64,000 bases of DNA, taken from NCBI RefSeq assembly GCF_018917145.1, contig NZ_JAHLOD010000012.1:1-64000 (forward strand). Reading direction: 5' to 3'. Under the pieces are notes generated by a model. That model was not told the DNA's origin, did not search any database, and saw nothing but the letters and a program-made list of their open reading frames with translations. Position 1 is the stretch's first letter, and each line of letters opens with the position of its first letter. Positions 16,928-26,922 of this stretch are shown in pieces. The stretch is from Clostridium bornimense. Lineage in GTDB: Bacteria; Bacillota; Clostridia; Clostridiales; Clostridiaceae. Made by a program: the position numbers and the translations under genes.

Positions 16928-18730
16928 ATGAGCATAAATCAAAAAAACATAAGAAACTTTTGTATTGTAGCCCATATTGACCATGGTAAGTCTACATTAG
17001 CTGATAGACTATTAGAAAAGACAGGAACCTTAACTCAAAGAGAGATGGAAGCTCAAGTTTTAGATAATATGGAGCTTGAAAAAGAAAGAGGAATAACAAT
17101 TAAGTCACAAGCTGCAAGGTTGGTATATAAAAGAAGTGATGGAGAAGAATATATATTAAATCTTATAGATACTCCTGGACATGTAGATTTTAACTACGAA
17201 GTATCAAGATCATTAGCTGCTTGTGAAGGAGCTATATTAGTAGTAGATGCTACTCAAGGTATACAAGCACAAACTTTAGCAAATACTTATTTAGCACTAG
17301 ATCATGATTTAGAGTTGGTCCCAGTAATTAATAAGATTGATTTGCCATCAGCTAGAGCAGATGAAGTAAGAGAAGAAATTGAAGATGTTATAGGGATAGA
17401 AGCATCTGAGTGCCCTCTTATTTCAGCTAAAACTGGATTAAATATTGAAGATGTTTTAGAGGCAGTAGTTGAAAAGATACCAGCGCCAACTGGTGATGAA
17501 AATGCACCACTTAAGGCATTAATCTTTGATTCATTTTATGATTCATATAAGGGTGTAGTATCTTATATAAGAGTAAAAGATGGAAAGATTAAAAAAGGAA
17601 CAAAAATAAAGTTAATGGTAACAAAGAAAGAATATGAAGTTACTGAAGTAGGTGTTTTTGCACCAAACTATATGCCTGTAGATGAATTAGGTCCAGGTTG
17701 TGTTGGATACTTTACTGCATCAATCAAAAATGTTAGAGATGCAAGAGTTGGAGATACAGTAACTTATGCTGAGGGTGGAACAGAAGAACCACTACCAGGA
17801 TATAAGCCAGCAATTCCAATGGTTTACTCAGGAATTTATCCTGTTGATGGAGCTAAATATGTTGAACTTAAAGAAGCTTTAGAAAAGTTACAAGTTAATG
17901 ATGCAGCTTTATCTTTTGAACCTGAAACATCAGTAGCACTTGGATTTGGATTTAGATGTGGTTTCCTTGGATTATTACATATGGAAATAATTCAAGAACG
18001 TATAGAAAGAGAATTTAACCTAGATATCATAACAACTGCGCCATCAGTTATATACAAAGTAATAAAGACAGATGGAGAAATTATTGAATTGACAAACCCA
18101 ACAAATCTTCCACCAGTTACAGAAATTGATTATATGGAAGAACCTATGGTAAAAGCGACAGTTATTACACCATCAGATTTTGTTGGTGCTATAATGGAAC
18201 TTTGTCAAGATAAAAGAGGTACATTTAAAGATATGCAATATTTAGAGGAAACAAGAGTTATGCTTACTTATGACATACCTTTAAATGAAATAATTTATGA
18301 TTTCTTTGATGCTTTAAAATCAAGAACAAAAGGATATGCTTCATTTGATTATGAACTTATAGGTTATTCAAGAACTAAGCTTGTTAAATTAGATATATTA
18401 CTTAATTCTGAAGTTGTAGATGCATTATCTATGATAGTACCAGAAGAAAGAGCATATACTAGAGGAAGAGGAATAGCAGAAAAGTTAAAAGAAGTTATTC
18501 CAAGACAAATGTTTGAGATACCAATTCAAGCAGCAGTAGGAGCAAAAATTATAGCAAGAGAAACTATAAAAGCTATGAGAAAAGATGTATTAGCTAAATG
18601 TTATGGTGGAGATATTTCAAGAAAGAAAAAGCTTCTTGAAAAACAAAAAGAAGGAAAGAAGAGAATGCGTCAAGTAGGTTCAGTAGAAGTACCACAAGAA
18701 GCATTTATGTCTATCTTAAAAGTAGATTAG
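16928..18730 (+). CDS. lepA: Elongation factor 4 (LepA), back-translocating GTPase
   Basis: 600-aa translational GTPase EF4, which acts on stalled ribosomes or in initiation/assembly. G motifs are [21 protein letters not shown] and NKIDLP, followed by EF-G-like domains II, III and V and the LepA-specific C-terminal domain ([20 protein letters not shown]). An in-frame GTG at 16913 exists, but GGGGGAAG at 16915-16922 selects the ATG at 16928. hemW follows, the usual clostridial pair, although a terminator and a palindromic repeat lie between them here. Confidence 0.97.
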   Translation: MSINQKNIRNFCIVAHIDHGKSTLADRLLEKTGTLTQREMEAQVLDNMELEKERGITIKSQAARLVYKRSDGEEYILNLIDTPGHVDFNYEVSRSLAACEGAILVVDATQGIQAQTLANTYLALDHDLELVPVINKIDLPSARADEVREEIEDVIGIEASECPLISAKTGLNIEDVLEAVVEKIPAPTGDENAPLKALIFDSFYDSYKGVVSYIRVKDGKIKKGTKIKLMVTKKEYEVTEVGVFAPNYMPVDELGPGCVGYFTASIKNVRDARVGDTVTYAEGGTEEPLPGYKPAIPMVYSGIYPVDGAKYVELKEALEKLQVNDAALSFEPETSVALGFGFRCGFLGLLHMEIIQERIEREFNLDIITTAPSVIYKVIKTDGEIIELTNPTNLPPVTEIDYMEEPMVKATVITPSDFVGAIMELCQDKRGTFKDMQYLEETRVMLTYDIPLNEIIYDFFDALKSRTKGYASFDYELIGYSRTKLVKLDILLNSEVVDALSMIVPEERAYTRGRGIAEKLKEVIPRQMFEIPIQAAVGAKIIARETIKAMRKDVLAKCYGGDISRKKKLLEKQKEGKKRMRQVGSVEVPQEAFMSILKVD

Positions 18731-18737
18731 AAATAGA

Positions 18738-18786
18738 AGAGGTGTCGTGACAATAAATTTAAAATTGTTTACGATCCTCTTTTTTT
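18738..18786 (+). terminator. Intrinsic terminator after lepA
   Basis: AGAGG (18738-18742) pairs with CCTCT (18776-18780), extended inward by TCGT/ACGA and CAAT/ATTG with small internal loops, then a run of T residues. Confidence 0.75.
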
Positions 18787-18850
18787 AATTCACGATTCTC
18801 AATTAAGGTGGAAATTCCTGCGGAATTTCTTGAACTATAATTGTGAATTT
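18787..18850. repeat. Palindromic intergenic element with CCTGCGG centre
   Basis: A perfect stem GAAATTCC (18811-18818) / GGAATTTC (18822-18829) with loop TGC is flanked by AATTCAC at 18787-18793 and AATTGTGAATT at 18839-18849, which are inverted relative to each other. It looks like a degenerate copy of a dispersed clostridial intergenic palindrome. The core CCTGCGGA recurs at about 45652-45659 in the window. Confidence 0.55.
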
Positions 18851-18923
18851 CATCCTAAAGATTATATGACTTATTGGTGGGCATTTATATTTGAATATTT
18901 TAGTTTTATATATAGGAGGAATT

Positions 18924-20039
18924 ATGAGCAGTTTATATATACATATACCATTTTGTAAAAATAAGTGTTTCTATTGTGATTTTCCATCATATTCTTGTAT
19001 GGAAAATAGTATAGAAGAATATTTAAATGCATTAGAAAAGGAAGCTAAGTTAAGGGCAAAAGATACTTATGATACTATCTTTATTGGTGGAGGTACACCA
19101 ACATATTTAAATGAAAAACAAATTGAAAAGTTAGGGAATATAATAAGCGATATAAATATAGCTAAAGATTACGAGTTTACTATGGAAGCAAACCCTGGAA
19201 CTTTAACTAAGGAAAAGTTACGCATGATGAAGGATATTGGAGTAAATAGACTCTCAATGGGACTTCAAAGTACTAACAATGAGTTATTGAAATCTATAGG
19301 GAGAATACATAAATATGAAGAGTTCTTAAAAAATTATAATGATGCTAGGGATGTAGGGTTTGATAATATAAATGCAGATTTAATGTTTGGTCTTCCAGGT
19401 CAGTTAGTAGAAGATCATAAAAAGTCTTTAGAATCTATGATTAATTTAGGGTTAGATCATATATCAGCATATTCACTAATAATTGAGGAAGGAACAAGGT
19501 TTTTTGATTTATATAATAATGATAAATTAAAGTTGCCAGATGAAGATGCAGAAAGAGAGATGTATCGTATTACATTAGAAGAATTGAAAAAAGCAGGATA
19601 TCATCAATATGAAATTTCCAATTTTTCAAAAGAAAATAAAGAATGTAGACATAACATTGTTTATTGGAGATTAAATGATTATATAGGAATAGGATCATCT
19701 TCGGCGTCTTATTGTGGTCATAAAAGAATAAAAAATGTTAATAATGTAGATAAATATATTGAGCTTATGAATAATAATGATAATGCAATAGAGGAGATAA
19801 TAAAAAATTCAACCAATGACGATATGGAGGAATTTGTTTTCATGGGATTAAGAATGATAAAAGGAATATCCCTTGATGAATTTTATAAAAGATATAATAA
19901 AAATATTGAAGAAGTATATGGTGATGTTATAAAAAAATATTTAAATATGAATTTATTAAATATATCTAATGGAAATATGTTCTTGACTAAAAAGGGAATC
20001 GAAGTATCAAACTATATTATGAGTGATTTTATACTGTAA
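18924..20039 (+). CDS. hemW: Radical SAM heme chaperone HemW
   Basis: 371-aa radical-SAM protein formerly annotated as oxygen-independent coproporphyrinogen III oxidase. HemW proteins bind heme and insert it into target enzymes. The 4Fe-4S/SAM motif is HIPFCKNKCFYCDF (C11, C15, C18), followed by FIGGGTPTYL and the C-terminal HemN_C segment. The start at ATG 18924 is set by AGGAGG at 18916-18921, downstream of an in-frame TTG/ATT-rich extension. No other heme gene is in the window, which is usual for lepA-hemW-hrcA synteny. Confidence 0.93.
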   Translation: MSSLYIHIPFCKNKCFYCDFPSYSCMENSIEEYLNALEKEAKLRAKDTYDTIFIGGGTPTYLNEKQIEKLGNIISDINIAKDYEFTMEANPGTLTKEKLRMMKDIGVNRLSMGLQSTNNELLKSIGRIHKYEEFLKNYNDARDVGFDNINADLMFGLPGQLVEDHKKSLESMINLGLDHISAYSLIIEEGTRFFDLYNNDKLKLPDEDAEREMYRITLEELKKAGYHQYEISNFSKENKECRHNIVYWRLNDYIGIGSSSASYCGHKRIKNVNNVDKYIELMNNNDNAIEEIIKNSTNDDMEEFVFMGLRMIKGISLDEFYKRYNKNIEEVYGDVIKKYLNMNLLNISNGNMFLTKKGIEVSNYIMSDFIL

Positions 20040-20134
20040 ATCACATTGGTATGAAAAATGAAGGAAAATAGACTTATTTTAATTAAATGACTACTTATGA
20101 AGAAAAATAAGAATAGAGCATAGAAAAATCAATA

Positions 20135-20163
20135 TTGACAATAATATTCCAAGGTGGTATTTT
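20135..20163 (+). promoter_or_regulatory. SigA promoter of the hrcA-dnaK operon
   Basis: TTGACA at 20135-20140 and TATTTT at 20158-20163 with a 17-base spacer. The CIRCE operator begins 13 bases downstream, so HrcA binding would block the initiating polymerase. Confidence 0.75.
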
Positions 20164-20175
20164 ATAGTCAAGATG

Positions 20176-20202
20176 TTAGCACTCAATAATACCGAGTGCT
20201 AA
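20176..20202 (+). promoter_or_regulatory. CIRCE operator for HrcA
   Basis: TTAGCACTC (20176-20184), nine bases, GAGTGCTAA (20194-20202). This is an exact consensus CIRCE inverted repeat. It lies in the leader of hrcA, so the repressor controls its own operon. Confidence 0.98.
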
Positions 20203-20216
20203 TAAGAGGTGATATG

Positions 20217-21248
20217 ATGGAAATGGATGAGAGAAAAATTAAAATACTTCAAGCTATTGTTGATGATTATATAAATACTGGTGAACCAGTAGGATCTAGA
20301 ACAATTGCAAAGAAATACAATTTAGGCGTTAGTCCCGCTACAATAAGAAATGAGATGTCAGACTTAGAGGAAATGGGATATCTAGTTCAGCTTCATACAT
20401 CGTCAGGTAGAATTCCTTCTGATAAAGGTTATAGGCTGTATGTTGATAGACTTATGATACCATCTATAGTAACACCTCAAGAAAAAAGCTTAATTCATAG
20501 TGTTTTAAATCAAAAATATTATGATTTAAGTAAAATAATAAAGTCATCAACAGAATTACTATCTCATATGACGAAACTTACTTGTGTAGTTAAAACACCA
20601 GCCTTAAGTAAGAGTTATCTAAAATCGTTACAGATTGTATACGTAGATAAGCTTAAGTTACTTTTAGTTATGGTAAGTGATTCTGGCATTATAAAGAATG
20701 CAATGATTAGAGTTGATGAAGAAGTTGATATTGATGCAGTAAATTCAATAAATGCGTTACTAAATTCATTTCTTCAAGGAGTAGATTTAGGGTCTATAGA
20801 TAATCAAGTAATTGTAGAATTAAAGAGTTCTTTTGCAGGTAATGAAAAAATATTTGATACCTTAATGAATCAAATAATTAATGAAATGAAAGATGATTAT
20901 GAATCTGAAATTTATGTTGAAGGAATTCAAAATTTATTTTCTATGCCTGAATATAAAGACATTGATAAGGTTAAAAATATGTTTGACCTATTAGAGGATA
21001 CTAGTAATGTAAATAGCTTACTTAAAGCTGATAGTGATTTTAATATTATTATTGGTGAAGAAAATAAAGTAATAGGAGCAAAGGAATGTTCTCTTATAAA
21101 AGCTACTTATAAGCTAGGTGATAGACCACTTGGTACTATAGGACTTATTGGACCAACAAGAATACCATATTCAAGGATAGTATCTATATTAACATCTTTT
21201 GTTAATGAATTAAATAGAACTATAACTAAAAGATTAGGTGAAGAGTAA
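20217..21248 (+). CDS. hrcA: Heat-inducible transcription repressor HrcA
   Basis: 343-aa repressor of class I heat-shock genes that binds CIRCE and depends on GroEL for folding. An N-terminal winged helix (residues 1-80: ILQAIVDDYINTGEPVGSRT, SPATIRNEMSDLEEMGYL) is followed by GAF-like and dimerisation domains. AGAGGTG at 20205-20211 selects the ATG at 20217 (MEMDERKIKIL), not the in-frame GTG at 20196, which lies inside CIRCE, nor the ATG at 20214, which is too close. First gene of hrcA-grpE-dnaK-dnaJ. Confidence 0.96.
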   Translation: MEMDERKIKILQAIVDDYINTGEPVGSRTIAKKYNLGVSPATIRNEMSDLEEMGYLVQLHTSSGRIPSDKGYRLYVDRLMIPSIVTPQEKSLIHSVLNQKYYDLSKIIKSSTELLSHMTKLTCVVKTPALSKSYLKSLQIVYVDKLKLLLVMVSDSGIIKNAMIRVDEEVDIDAVNSINALLNSFLQGVDLGSIDNQVIVELKSSFAGNEKIFDTLMNQIINEMKDDYESEIYVEGIQNLFSMPEYKDIDKVKNMFDLLEDTSNVNSLLKADSDFNIIIGEENKVIGAKECSLIKATYKLGDRPLGTIGLIGPTRIPYSRIVSILTSFVNELNRTITKRLGEE

Positions 21249-21261
21249 AGAGGTGATATAA

Positions 21262-21927
21262 TTGGCAATTAACAATGAAGAAATAAAAGAAGAAATTAAA
21301 GATTCTAATTGTGAAGAGCAATGTGTATCTGAAGATTGTGCTAACAATGATGATAACAAAGAAAATGTTGAAAATGTTGAAAATGTTGAAGAAGTTGAAA
21401 ATAAAGAGAATTCAGAAAATGTTGAAGATAAATCAGAAGAAGAATCTAAAGCAAAAGAAGAGGACTATAAGTTAAAGTATACTAAGGAAGTTGAAAATAG
21501 TAAAAAGCTTTCTAGAGAAGTAGAGGCTCTTCGTGATAAGCTTACAAGATTAGATAAAGAATATGAAAACCACAGAAATAGATCAGCAAAAGAAAAAGAA
21601 GAAATCTATGATAATGCTGTTGTTGATACTTTAAAGGAAATAGTTCCAGCTATAGATAATCTAGAAAGAGCTGTTTCTGCTGTGGGCGATGAAGGTGCTC
21701 TTAGAACTGGAGTTGAAATGACATTAAAGAGTTTATTAGACTCGCTAGCAAAGCTTGGTGTTGAAGAGATACCAACAAATGAAGGTTTCGATCCAAATGT
21801 TCATCAAGCTATAATGCATGTACATGATGATTCTTATGGCGAAAATGAAGTAGTAGAAGTATTCCAAAAGGGATATAAGAAAGAATCAAAAGTACTAAGA
21901 TATAGTATGGTAAAAGTAGCAAATTAA
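21262..21927 (+). CDS. grpE: Nucleotide exchange factor GrpE
   Basis: 221-aa co-chaperone that releases ADP from DnaK. The N-terminal 75 residues are highly acidic and repetitive ([17 protein letters not shown]). The coiled coil and the beta-domain ([39 protein letters not shown]) are canonical. The start is TTG at 21262 with AGAGGTG 6 bases upstream. It lies 13 bases after hrcA. The acidic head varies widely in the family and is probably disordered. Confidence 0.96.
   Translation: MAINNEEIKEEIKDSNCEEQCVSEDCANNDDNKENVENVENVEEVENKENSENVEDKSEEESKAKEEDYKLKYTKEVENSKKLSREVEALRDKLTRLDKEYENHRNRSAKEKEEIYDNAVVDTLKEIVPAIDNLERAVSAVGDEGALRTGVEMTLKSLLDSLAKLGVEEIPTNEGFDPNVHQAIMHVHDDSYGENEVVEVFQKGYKKESKVLRYSMVKVAN
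21361..21426 (+). repeat. Short tandem repeat inside grpE
   Basis: A 9-bp unit close to GAAAATGTT is repeated perfectly three times and then imperfectly, encoding ENV/EEV/ENK units of the acidic GrpE head. In-frame unit length means that slippage changes protein length without a frameshift. Confidence 0.7.
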
Positions 21928-21955
21928 AATAGATAGAAAATTGGAGGTAATTATT

Positions 21956-23794
21956 ATGTCAAAAGTAATAGGTATTGATTTAGGAACAACAAATTCATGT
22001 GTAGCAGTTATGGAAGGTGGAGATCCAGTAGTTATAGCTAACTCAGAAGGATCTAGAACTACACCTTCAGTAGTATCTTTCCAAAAAGATGGAGAAAGAT
22101 TAGTAGGGCAAGTTGCAAAAAGACAAGCAATTACAAACCCAGATAAAACAATAATCTCAATAAAGAGACATATGGGTACTGACTACAAAGTTGATATAGA
22201 TGGAAAAGCATATACACCACAAGAAATTTCAGCAATGATTTTACAAAAATTAAAAGCTGATGCTGAAAGTTATTTAGGAGAAAAAGTTACTCAAGCTGTA
22301 ATAACAGTTCCTGCATACTTTAATGATGCAGAAAGACAAGCAACTAAAGATGCTGGTAAAATTGCTGGACTTGAAGTTTTAAGAATTATAAACGAACCAA
22401 CAGCAGCTTCTTTAGCATATGGATTAGATAAGCAAGACGATAGCCACACTATTTTAGTATATGACTTAGGTGGTGGTACATTCGACGTATCTATACTAGA
22501 ACTTGGTGATGGATTATTCCAAGTTAAATCAACAAATGGTGATACTAAACTTGGTGGAGATGATTTTGATGAAAAAATCATGAACTACTTAGCTGATAAC
22601 TTCAAGAAAGAATATGGAATTGATTTAAGAAATGATCAAATGGCTCTTCAAAGATTAAAAGAAGCAGCTGAAAAAGCTAAAATTGAATTATCATCTTCTC
22701 AAAGCACAAATATAAATCTTCCATTTATTACTGCTGATGCAACAGGTCCAAAACATATAAATGAAGATTTAACAAGAGCTAAGTTCAATGAATTAACAAG
22801 AGACTTAGTTGAAAGAAGTATAGCTCCAATGAAGAAGGCATTAGCTGATGCTAAGATGTCAATTGGTGATATAGATAAAGTAATTTTAGTTGGTGGATCA
22901 ACTAGAATACCAGCAGTTGTTGAAGCTGTTAAGAACTTCACAGGTAAAGAACCATCTAAGGGAGTTAACCCAGATGAAGCAGTTGCTGTAGGTGCTGCAA
23001 TTCAAGCTGGTGTATTAACAGGTGATGTTAAAGATATCCTTTTATTAGATGTAACACCATTAACACTAGGAATTGAAACAATGGGTGGAATAGCTACTCC
23101 ATTAATCGAAAGAAATACACCAATCCCAGCTAAGAAGAGCCAAGTATTCTCAACTGCTGTAGATAACCAACCATCAGTTGAAATTAATATAGTTCAAGGT
23201 GAAAGACAAATGGCTGTAGATAATAAGTCACTTGGTAGATTCACATTATCAGGAATAGCTCCAGCTCCAAGAGGAATTCCTCAAATAGAAGTAACATTTG
23301 ATATCGATGCAAATGGTATCGTTAATGTTTCTGCTAAGGATAAGGGAACTGGTAAGGAAGCTAATATAACAATTACTGCTTCAACTAACCTTTCAGATGA
23401 AGAAATAGATAAGGCTGTAAAAGAAGCTGAACAATTTGCAGAAGCTGATAAGAATAGAAAAGAAGCTATAGAAGTTAAGAATAATGCTGATAACTTAGTA
23501 TATCAAATGGAAAAATCATTAAGTGATCTTGGAGATAAGATTTCTGAAGATGAAAAAGCTAAAGTAACTGCTAAGATTGAAGAGTTAAAGAAAGTTAAAG
23601 ATGGTGATGATATCGAAGCTATCAAGAAGGCTCAAGAAGAATTAACTCAAGAATTCTACGCAATATCTCAAAAGATGTATGCTGAAGCAAATCCACAAGG
23701 AGCAGAAGGTGCACAAGGTGCTGAAGGTGCTGCTAACAATGGAAATGCTGATGATAATGTTGTAGATGCAGACTTTAAAGTAGATGATAAATAG
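21956..23794 (+). CDS. dnaK: Chaperone DnaK (Hsp70)
   Basis: 612-aa Hsp70. The ATPase domain begins [19 protein letters not shown], with phosphate-loop motifs [13 protein letters not shown] and [11 protein letters not shown]. The linker DVLLLDVTP-type sequence ([15 protein letters not shown]) leads to the substrate-binding domain, and the lid ends in an [17 protein letters not shown] tail. GGAGG at 21943-21947 selects the ATG at 21956 rather than the in-frame TTG at 21941. Fourteen bases... the grpE stop is close upstream, so it is cotranscribed. A partial terminator separates it from dnaJ. Confidence 0.98.
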   Translation: MSKVIGIDLGTTNSCVAVMEGGDPVVIANSEGSRTTPSVVSFQKDGERLVGQVAKRQAITNPDKTIISIKRHMGTDYKVDIDGKAYTPQEISAMILQKLKADAESYLGEKVTQAVITVPAYFNDAERQATKDAGKIAGLEVLRIINEPTAASLAYGLDKQDDSHTILVYDLGGGTFDVSILELGDGLFQVKSTNGDTKLGGDDFDEKIMNYLADNFKKEYGIDLRNDQMALQRLKEAAEKAKIELSSSQSTNINLPFITADATGPKHINEDLTRAKFNELTRDLVERSIAPMKKALADAKMSIGDIDKVILVGGSTRIPAVVEAVKNFTGKEPSKGVNPDEAVAVGAAIQAGVLTGDVKDILLLDVTPLTLGIETMGGIATPLIERNTPIPAKKSQVFSTAVDNQPSVEINIVQGERQMAVDNKSLGRFTLSGIAPAPRGIPQIEVTFDIDANGIVNVSAKDKGTGKEANITITASTNLSDEEIDKAVKEAEQFAEADKNRKEAIEVKNNADNLVYQMEKSLSDLGDKISEDEKAKVTAKIEELKKVKDGDDIEAIKKAQEELTQEFYAISQKMYAEANPQGAEGAQGAEGAANNGNADDNVVDADFKVDDK

Positions 23795-23818
23795 TATATA
23801 ATATATAAGTCAAATACT

Positions 23819-23850
23819 AAAGGGAAGGGTTTTACCCCTCCCTTAATTTA
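23819..23850 (+). terminator. Hairpin between dnaK and dnaJ (partial terminator?)
   Basis: AAGGGAAGGG (23820-23829) pairs with CCCCTCCCTT (23835-23844) with one mismatch, loop TTTTA. Only TTAATTTAAG follows, not a strong U-run, so it may attenuate or stabilise the dnaK mRNA rather than end it. Confidence 0.5.
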
Positions 23851-23868
23851 AGTAGGGTGGTGAAGAAA

Positions 23869-25005
23869 TTGGCAAATAAAGATTATTATGAAGTGCTTGG
23901 TGTATCAAGAGATGCATCTCAAGATGAAATAAAAAAGGCTTTTAAAAAGCTTGCTATAAAATATCACCCAGATAAAAATCAAGGTAACAAAGAAGCTGAA
24001 GAAAAGTTCAAAGAAATAAATGAAGCGTTTCAAGTATTATCTGATCCAGAGAAAAAGCAAAGATATGATCAATTCGGAAGTGCCGATGGTGCTGGATTCG
24101 ATGGATTTGGTGGATTTGGCGGCTTTAGTAGTGGCGGCGGTTTTGATTTTGATTTAGGTGATATATTTGGAGACTTCTTTGGCGGTGGCGGAAGAAGTAA
24201 GAGAAGAAATGGTCCAGAAAGAGGATCAGATTTAGAAGTAACAATTAATTTAACTTTTGAAGAAGCAGTTTTTGGTTGTAAAAAAGAGATAAAGATTGTT
24301 AGAAATGAAAGTTGCGAAACTTGTAATGGTACAGGTGCTAAGGCTGGTAGTGGAAAAGAAACATGTTCAAAATGTGGAGGAACAGGTCAAGTTAAAGTTC
24401 AAAGAAATACACCACTTGGAACATTTGTTCAAACTGGGACATGTGATGCATGTGGAGGAAAAGGTTCAATTATAAAAGATCCATGTTCACATTGCGGTGG
24501 CTCAGGTATTGAAAGAAGACAAAGAAGTATTACATTAGATATACCAGCAGGTGTAGATAATGATAATATAATTCCACTAAGAGGACAAGGAAATCATGGT
24601 ACTAATGGTGGACCAGCTGGAGATGTATATGTAAGAATTAGAGTTACTCCAAGTTCAGTATTTAGAAGAGAAGGTTCTAATATATATATTGAACAACATA
24701 TCTCAATTGGAAAAGCTATATTAGGTGCGGAAGTTAAAGTGCCTACTATTGATGGAGATGTTAAGTATGATGTTCCAGCAGGAACACAATCAGGAACAAC
24801 CTTTAGACTTAAAGGAAAAGGTGTAAGCAAAGTTAATACTTCTTATAGAGGAGATCAATATGTAAAGATTATAGTTGATATTCCTAAGAAGTTAAATGAA
24901 TCTCAACATGAAGCAATTGAAATGTTTATGGAAGCATCAGGAGAGTCTCTTGATGGAGTTCATACAAAAAAATTCAAAAGCAGATTATTTGGTAAAAAGA
25001 AATAA
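23869..25005 (+). CDS. dnaJ: Chaperone DnaJ (Hsp40)
   Basis: 378-aa type I Hsp40 that delivers substrates to DnaK and stimulates its ATPase. The J domain has HPD in IKYHPDKNQ (residues 31-34 region). A Gly/Phe-rich segment follows ([17 protein letters not shown]-like). Four CxxCxGxG zinc repeats are present ([32 protein letters not shown]), then the C-terminal substrate domains. The start is TTG at 23869, giving the usual [19 protein letters not shown] lies 6 bases upstream. In-frame GTG codons at 23857 and 23860 form part of that ribosome-binding site. Confidence 0.96.
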   Translation: MANKDYYEVLGVSRDASQDEIKKAFKKLAIKYHPDKNQGNKEAEEKFKEINEAFQVLSDPEKKQRYDQFGSADGAGFDGFGGFGGFSSGGGFDFDLGDIFGDFFGGGGRSKRRNGPERGSDLEVTINLTFEEAVFGCKKEIKIVRNESCETCNGTGAKAGSGKETCSKCGGTGQVKVQRNTPLGTFVQTGTCDACGGKGSIIKDPCSHCGGSGIERRQRSITLDIPAGVDNDNIIPLRGQGNHGTNGGPAGDVYVRIRVTPSSVFRREGSNIYIEQHISIGKAILGAEVKVPTIDGDVKYDVPAGTQSGTTFRLKGKGVSKVNTSYRGDQYVKIIVDIPKKLNESQHEAIEMFMEASGESLDGVHTKKFKSRLFGKKK

Positions 25006-25015
25006 TTTTGTTTAT

Positions 25016-25050
25016 GAGGATGTTGCATAAGTATGTAGCATTCTCTTTTT
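25016..25050 (+). terminator. Intrinsic terminator after dnaJ
   Basis: GAGGATGTTGC (25016-25026) pairs with GTAGCATTCTC (25035-25045) over 11 bp including three G-U pairs, followed by TTTTT. It ends the heat-shock operon. Confidence 0.85.
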
Positions 25051-25092
25051 GTATTTTGTAAGTAAACTATTATAAAGATAGAATCTATTTTA

Positions 25093-25122
25093 TTGTTAAT
25101 TTATAATAAAGTGTGTTAATAT
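25093..25122 (+). promoter_or_regulatory. Probable SigA promoter of prmA-rsmE-mtaB-HIT
   Basis: TTGTTA (25093-25098), 18-base spacer, TAATAT (25117-25122) preceded by TGT as in an extended -10. It lies in the 195-bp gap after the dnaJ terminator. Confidence 0.5.
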
Positions 25123-25200
25123 ATAACTTGCATTAATGATTTAAAAAACTATGAATTTTATTATAGAAAAACAGTATTAAAATTAAGAAAAGGTGATTAT

Positions 25201-26157
25201 ATGAATAAAGATTGGATAGAAATAACAATTATAACTTCTTCAGAGGCGGTAGAAGCAGTTCAAGGAATATTATATACAACTGATGTAAAAGGTGTATCCG
25301 TTGTAGATAGTGAAGATTTAGAGTTTAAAAAGAAACATCCTGGTGATTGGGATTACTTCGATGAAGAAATTTTAAACATTAAAGAAGGTGCTGTTGTAAA
25401 GGGATATTATGTAGAAGAAGATAATATTGATGAAATAGTAGAATATATAAAAGAAAAAGTAGATAATTTAGGTGAATTTGGAATAGATAAAGGTGAAGGA
25501 ACAATATTTGTAAATAAAGTTTCAGAAGAAGATTGGGCAAATAACTGGAAAAAGTATTATAAACCAACAAAAGTAGGTGCGAGATTAGTAGTAAAACCAT
25601 TATGGGAAGAATATGAAAAGAAACCTCATGAATTAATTATTGAGTTAGATCCTGGAATGGCATTTGGTACAGGAACTCATGAAACAACAAGAATGTGTCT
25701 ACAAGGGTTAGAAAGATATGTTGGAGAAGATACAACAGTATTTGATATTGGTACTGGATCAGGTATTCTTGCAATTGGAGCGGCAATGTTAGGTGCCAAA
25801 AAAGCTGTTGGTGTTGATTTAGATCCTGTAGCTGTAGATTCTGCAAAAGAAAATGTAGCTTTAAATAAGTTATCAGATAATATAGAAATATTACATGGCG
25901 ATTTAATGGAAGTAGTAGAAGGAAAAGCTGATATAGTAGTGGCTAATATTATTGCAGATGTAATTAAGTTCTTAACACCAATGGTGAAAGATTATATTGT
26001 AGATGATGGATATTTCATTTCTTCGGGTATAATTAAAGATAAAAAAGATGAAGTTATTGAAGTATTAATTAAAAATGGTTTTGAACCGATGGAAATAAAT
26101 AATCAAGGTGAGTGGATTTGCATAATTGCGAAGAAACACAAGATGATAACTAAATAG
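25201..26157 (+). CDS. prmA: Ribosomal protein L11 methyltransferase
   Basis: 318-aa SAM-dependent methyltransferase that trimethylates ribosomal protein L11. The N-terminal L11-binding domain is followed by the linker [18 protein letters not shown]. The Rossmann core has [16 protein letters not shown] and motif [15 protein letters not shown], with VANIIADV as motif IV. AAAAGGTG lies just before the ATG. The prmA-rsmE-mtaB series after dnaJ is conserved in Firmicutes. Confidence 0.95.
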   Translation: MNKDWIEITIITSSEAVEAVQGILYTTDVKGVSVVDSEDLEFKKKHPGDWDYFDEEILNIKEGAVVKGYYVEEDNIDEIVEYIKEKVDNLGEFGIDKGEGTIFVNKVSEEDWANNWKKYYKPTKVGARLVVKPLWEEYEKKPHELIIELDPGMAFGTGTHETTRMCLQGLERYVGEDTTVFDIGTGSGILAIGAAMLGAKKAVGVDLDPVAVDSAKENVALNKLSDNIEILHGDLMEVVEGKADIVVANIIADVIKFLTPMVKDYIVDDGYFISSGIIKDKKDEVIEVLIKNGFEPMEINNQGEWICIIAKKHKMITK

Positions 26158-26172
26158 TCAAGGAGAGCATAT

Positions 26173-26922
26173 ATGCATAAGTTTTTTGTAGATAGTTCTA
26201 ATATTATAGACAATAATGTAACCATAATAGGTGATGATGTAAAACATATTTATAAAGTATTACGTCTTTCTGTAGGTGATGATGTCGCAATTAATGATTG
26301 TAGTGGAAATGAGTTTCTTGGAAAATTAGAAGATATAAATAAGAAAGAAGTAAAAGTGAAAATTTTAGAAAAACTTGAAACTAGTAATGAATCTCCAGTT
26401 AAGATATCTTTATATCAAGGAATGCCAAAAGGAAGTAAAATGGACCTTATAGTACAAAAAGGTACTGAAATAGGGGTATCAAAGTTTCAACCTATTATTA
26501 CTAAAAGAGTTGATGTAGCTTTTCAGGAATATAAAAAGCTTGATAGACTTAAAAAAATAATATTAGAAGCATGTAAGCAAAGTAAAAGAAGCATTATTCC
26601 AACTATAAGTGAGCCAATTAATTTTGAAAAAACAAAAGAAGAGTTAAAAGAATATGATTTAATAGTGGTACCTTATGAAAGAGCAGATGGTTACGGAATA
26701 AAATCTCTTTCTATGAATATCAAAAGGGAAGATATAAAGAATATTGCTATTGTAATTGGTCCAGAAGGTGGATTTGAAGAAGATGAGATTGAAGAATTAA
26801 AAGAGATAGGTGCAGAGATAGTTACTTTAGGAAAAAGAATTTTAAGAACGGAAACAGCAGGATTTGTAGCAACATCATTGTTATGTTATGAATTAGGAGA
26901 TATGGGAGGCAGTGTAAGATAA
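26173..26922 (+). CDS. rsmE: 16S rRNA m3U1498 methyltransferase
   Basis: 249-aa SPOUT-class methyltransferase that makes m3U at 16S position 1498. It has an N-terminal PUA-like domain (HKFFVDSSNI, GDDVKHIYKVLRL) and a C-terminal knot with IAIVIGPEGGFEEDEIE and TLGKRILRTETA. AAGGAGAG precedes the ATG. Its stop shares one base with the mtaB start (TAATG), which indicates coupling. Confidence 0.95.
   Translation: MHKFFVDSSNIIDNNVTIIGDDVKHIYKVLRLSVGDDVAINDCSGNEFLGKLEDINKKEVKVKILEKLETSNESPVKISLYQGMPKGSKMDLIVQKGTEIGVSKFQPIITKRVDVAFQEYKKLDRLKKIILEACKQSKRSIIPTISEPINFEKTKEELKEYDLIVVPYERADGYGIKSLSMNIKREDIKNIAIVIGPEGGFEEDEIEELKEIGAEIVTLGKRILRTETAGFVATSLLCYELGDMGGSVR

Noticed and set aside
21361-21426. 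Tandem repeat considered as a CRISPR-like array
   Set aside because: The units are 9 bp, contiguous and in frame inside grpE, with no spacers.
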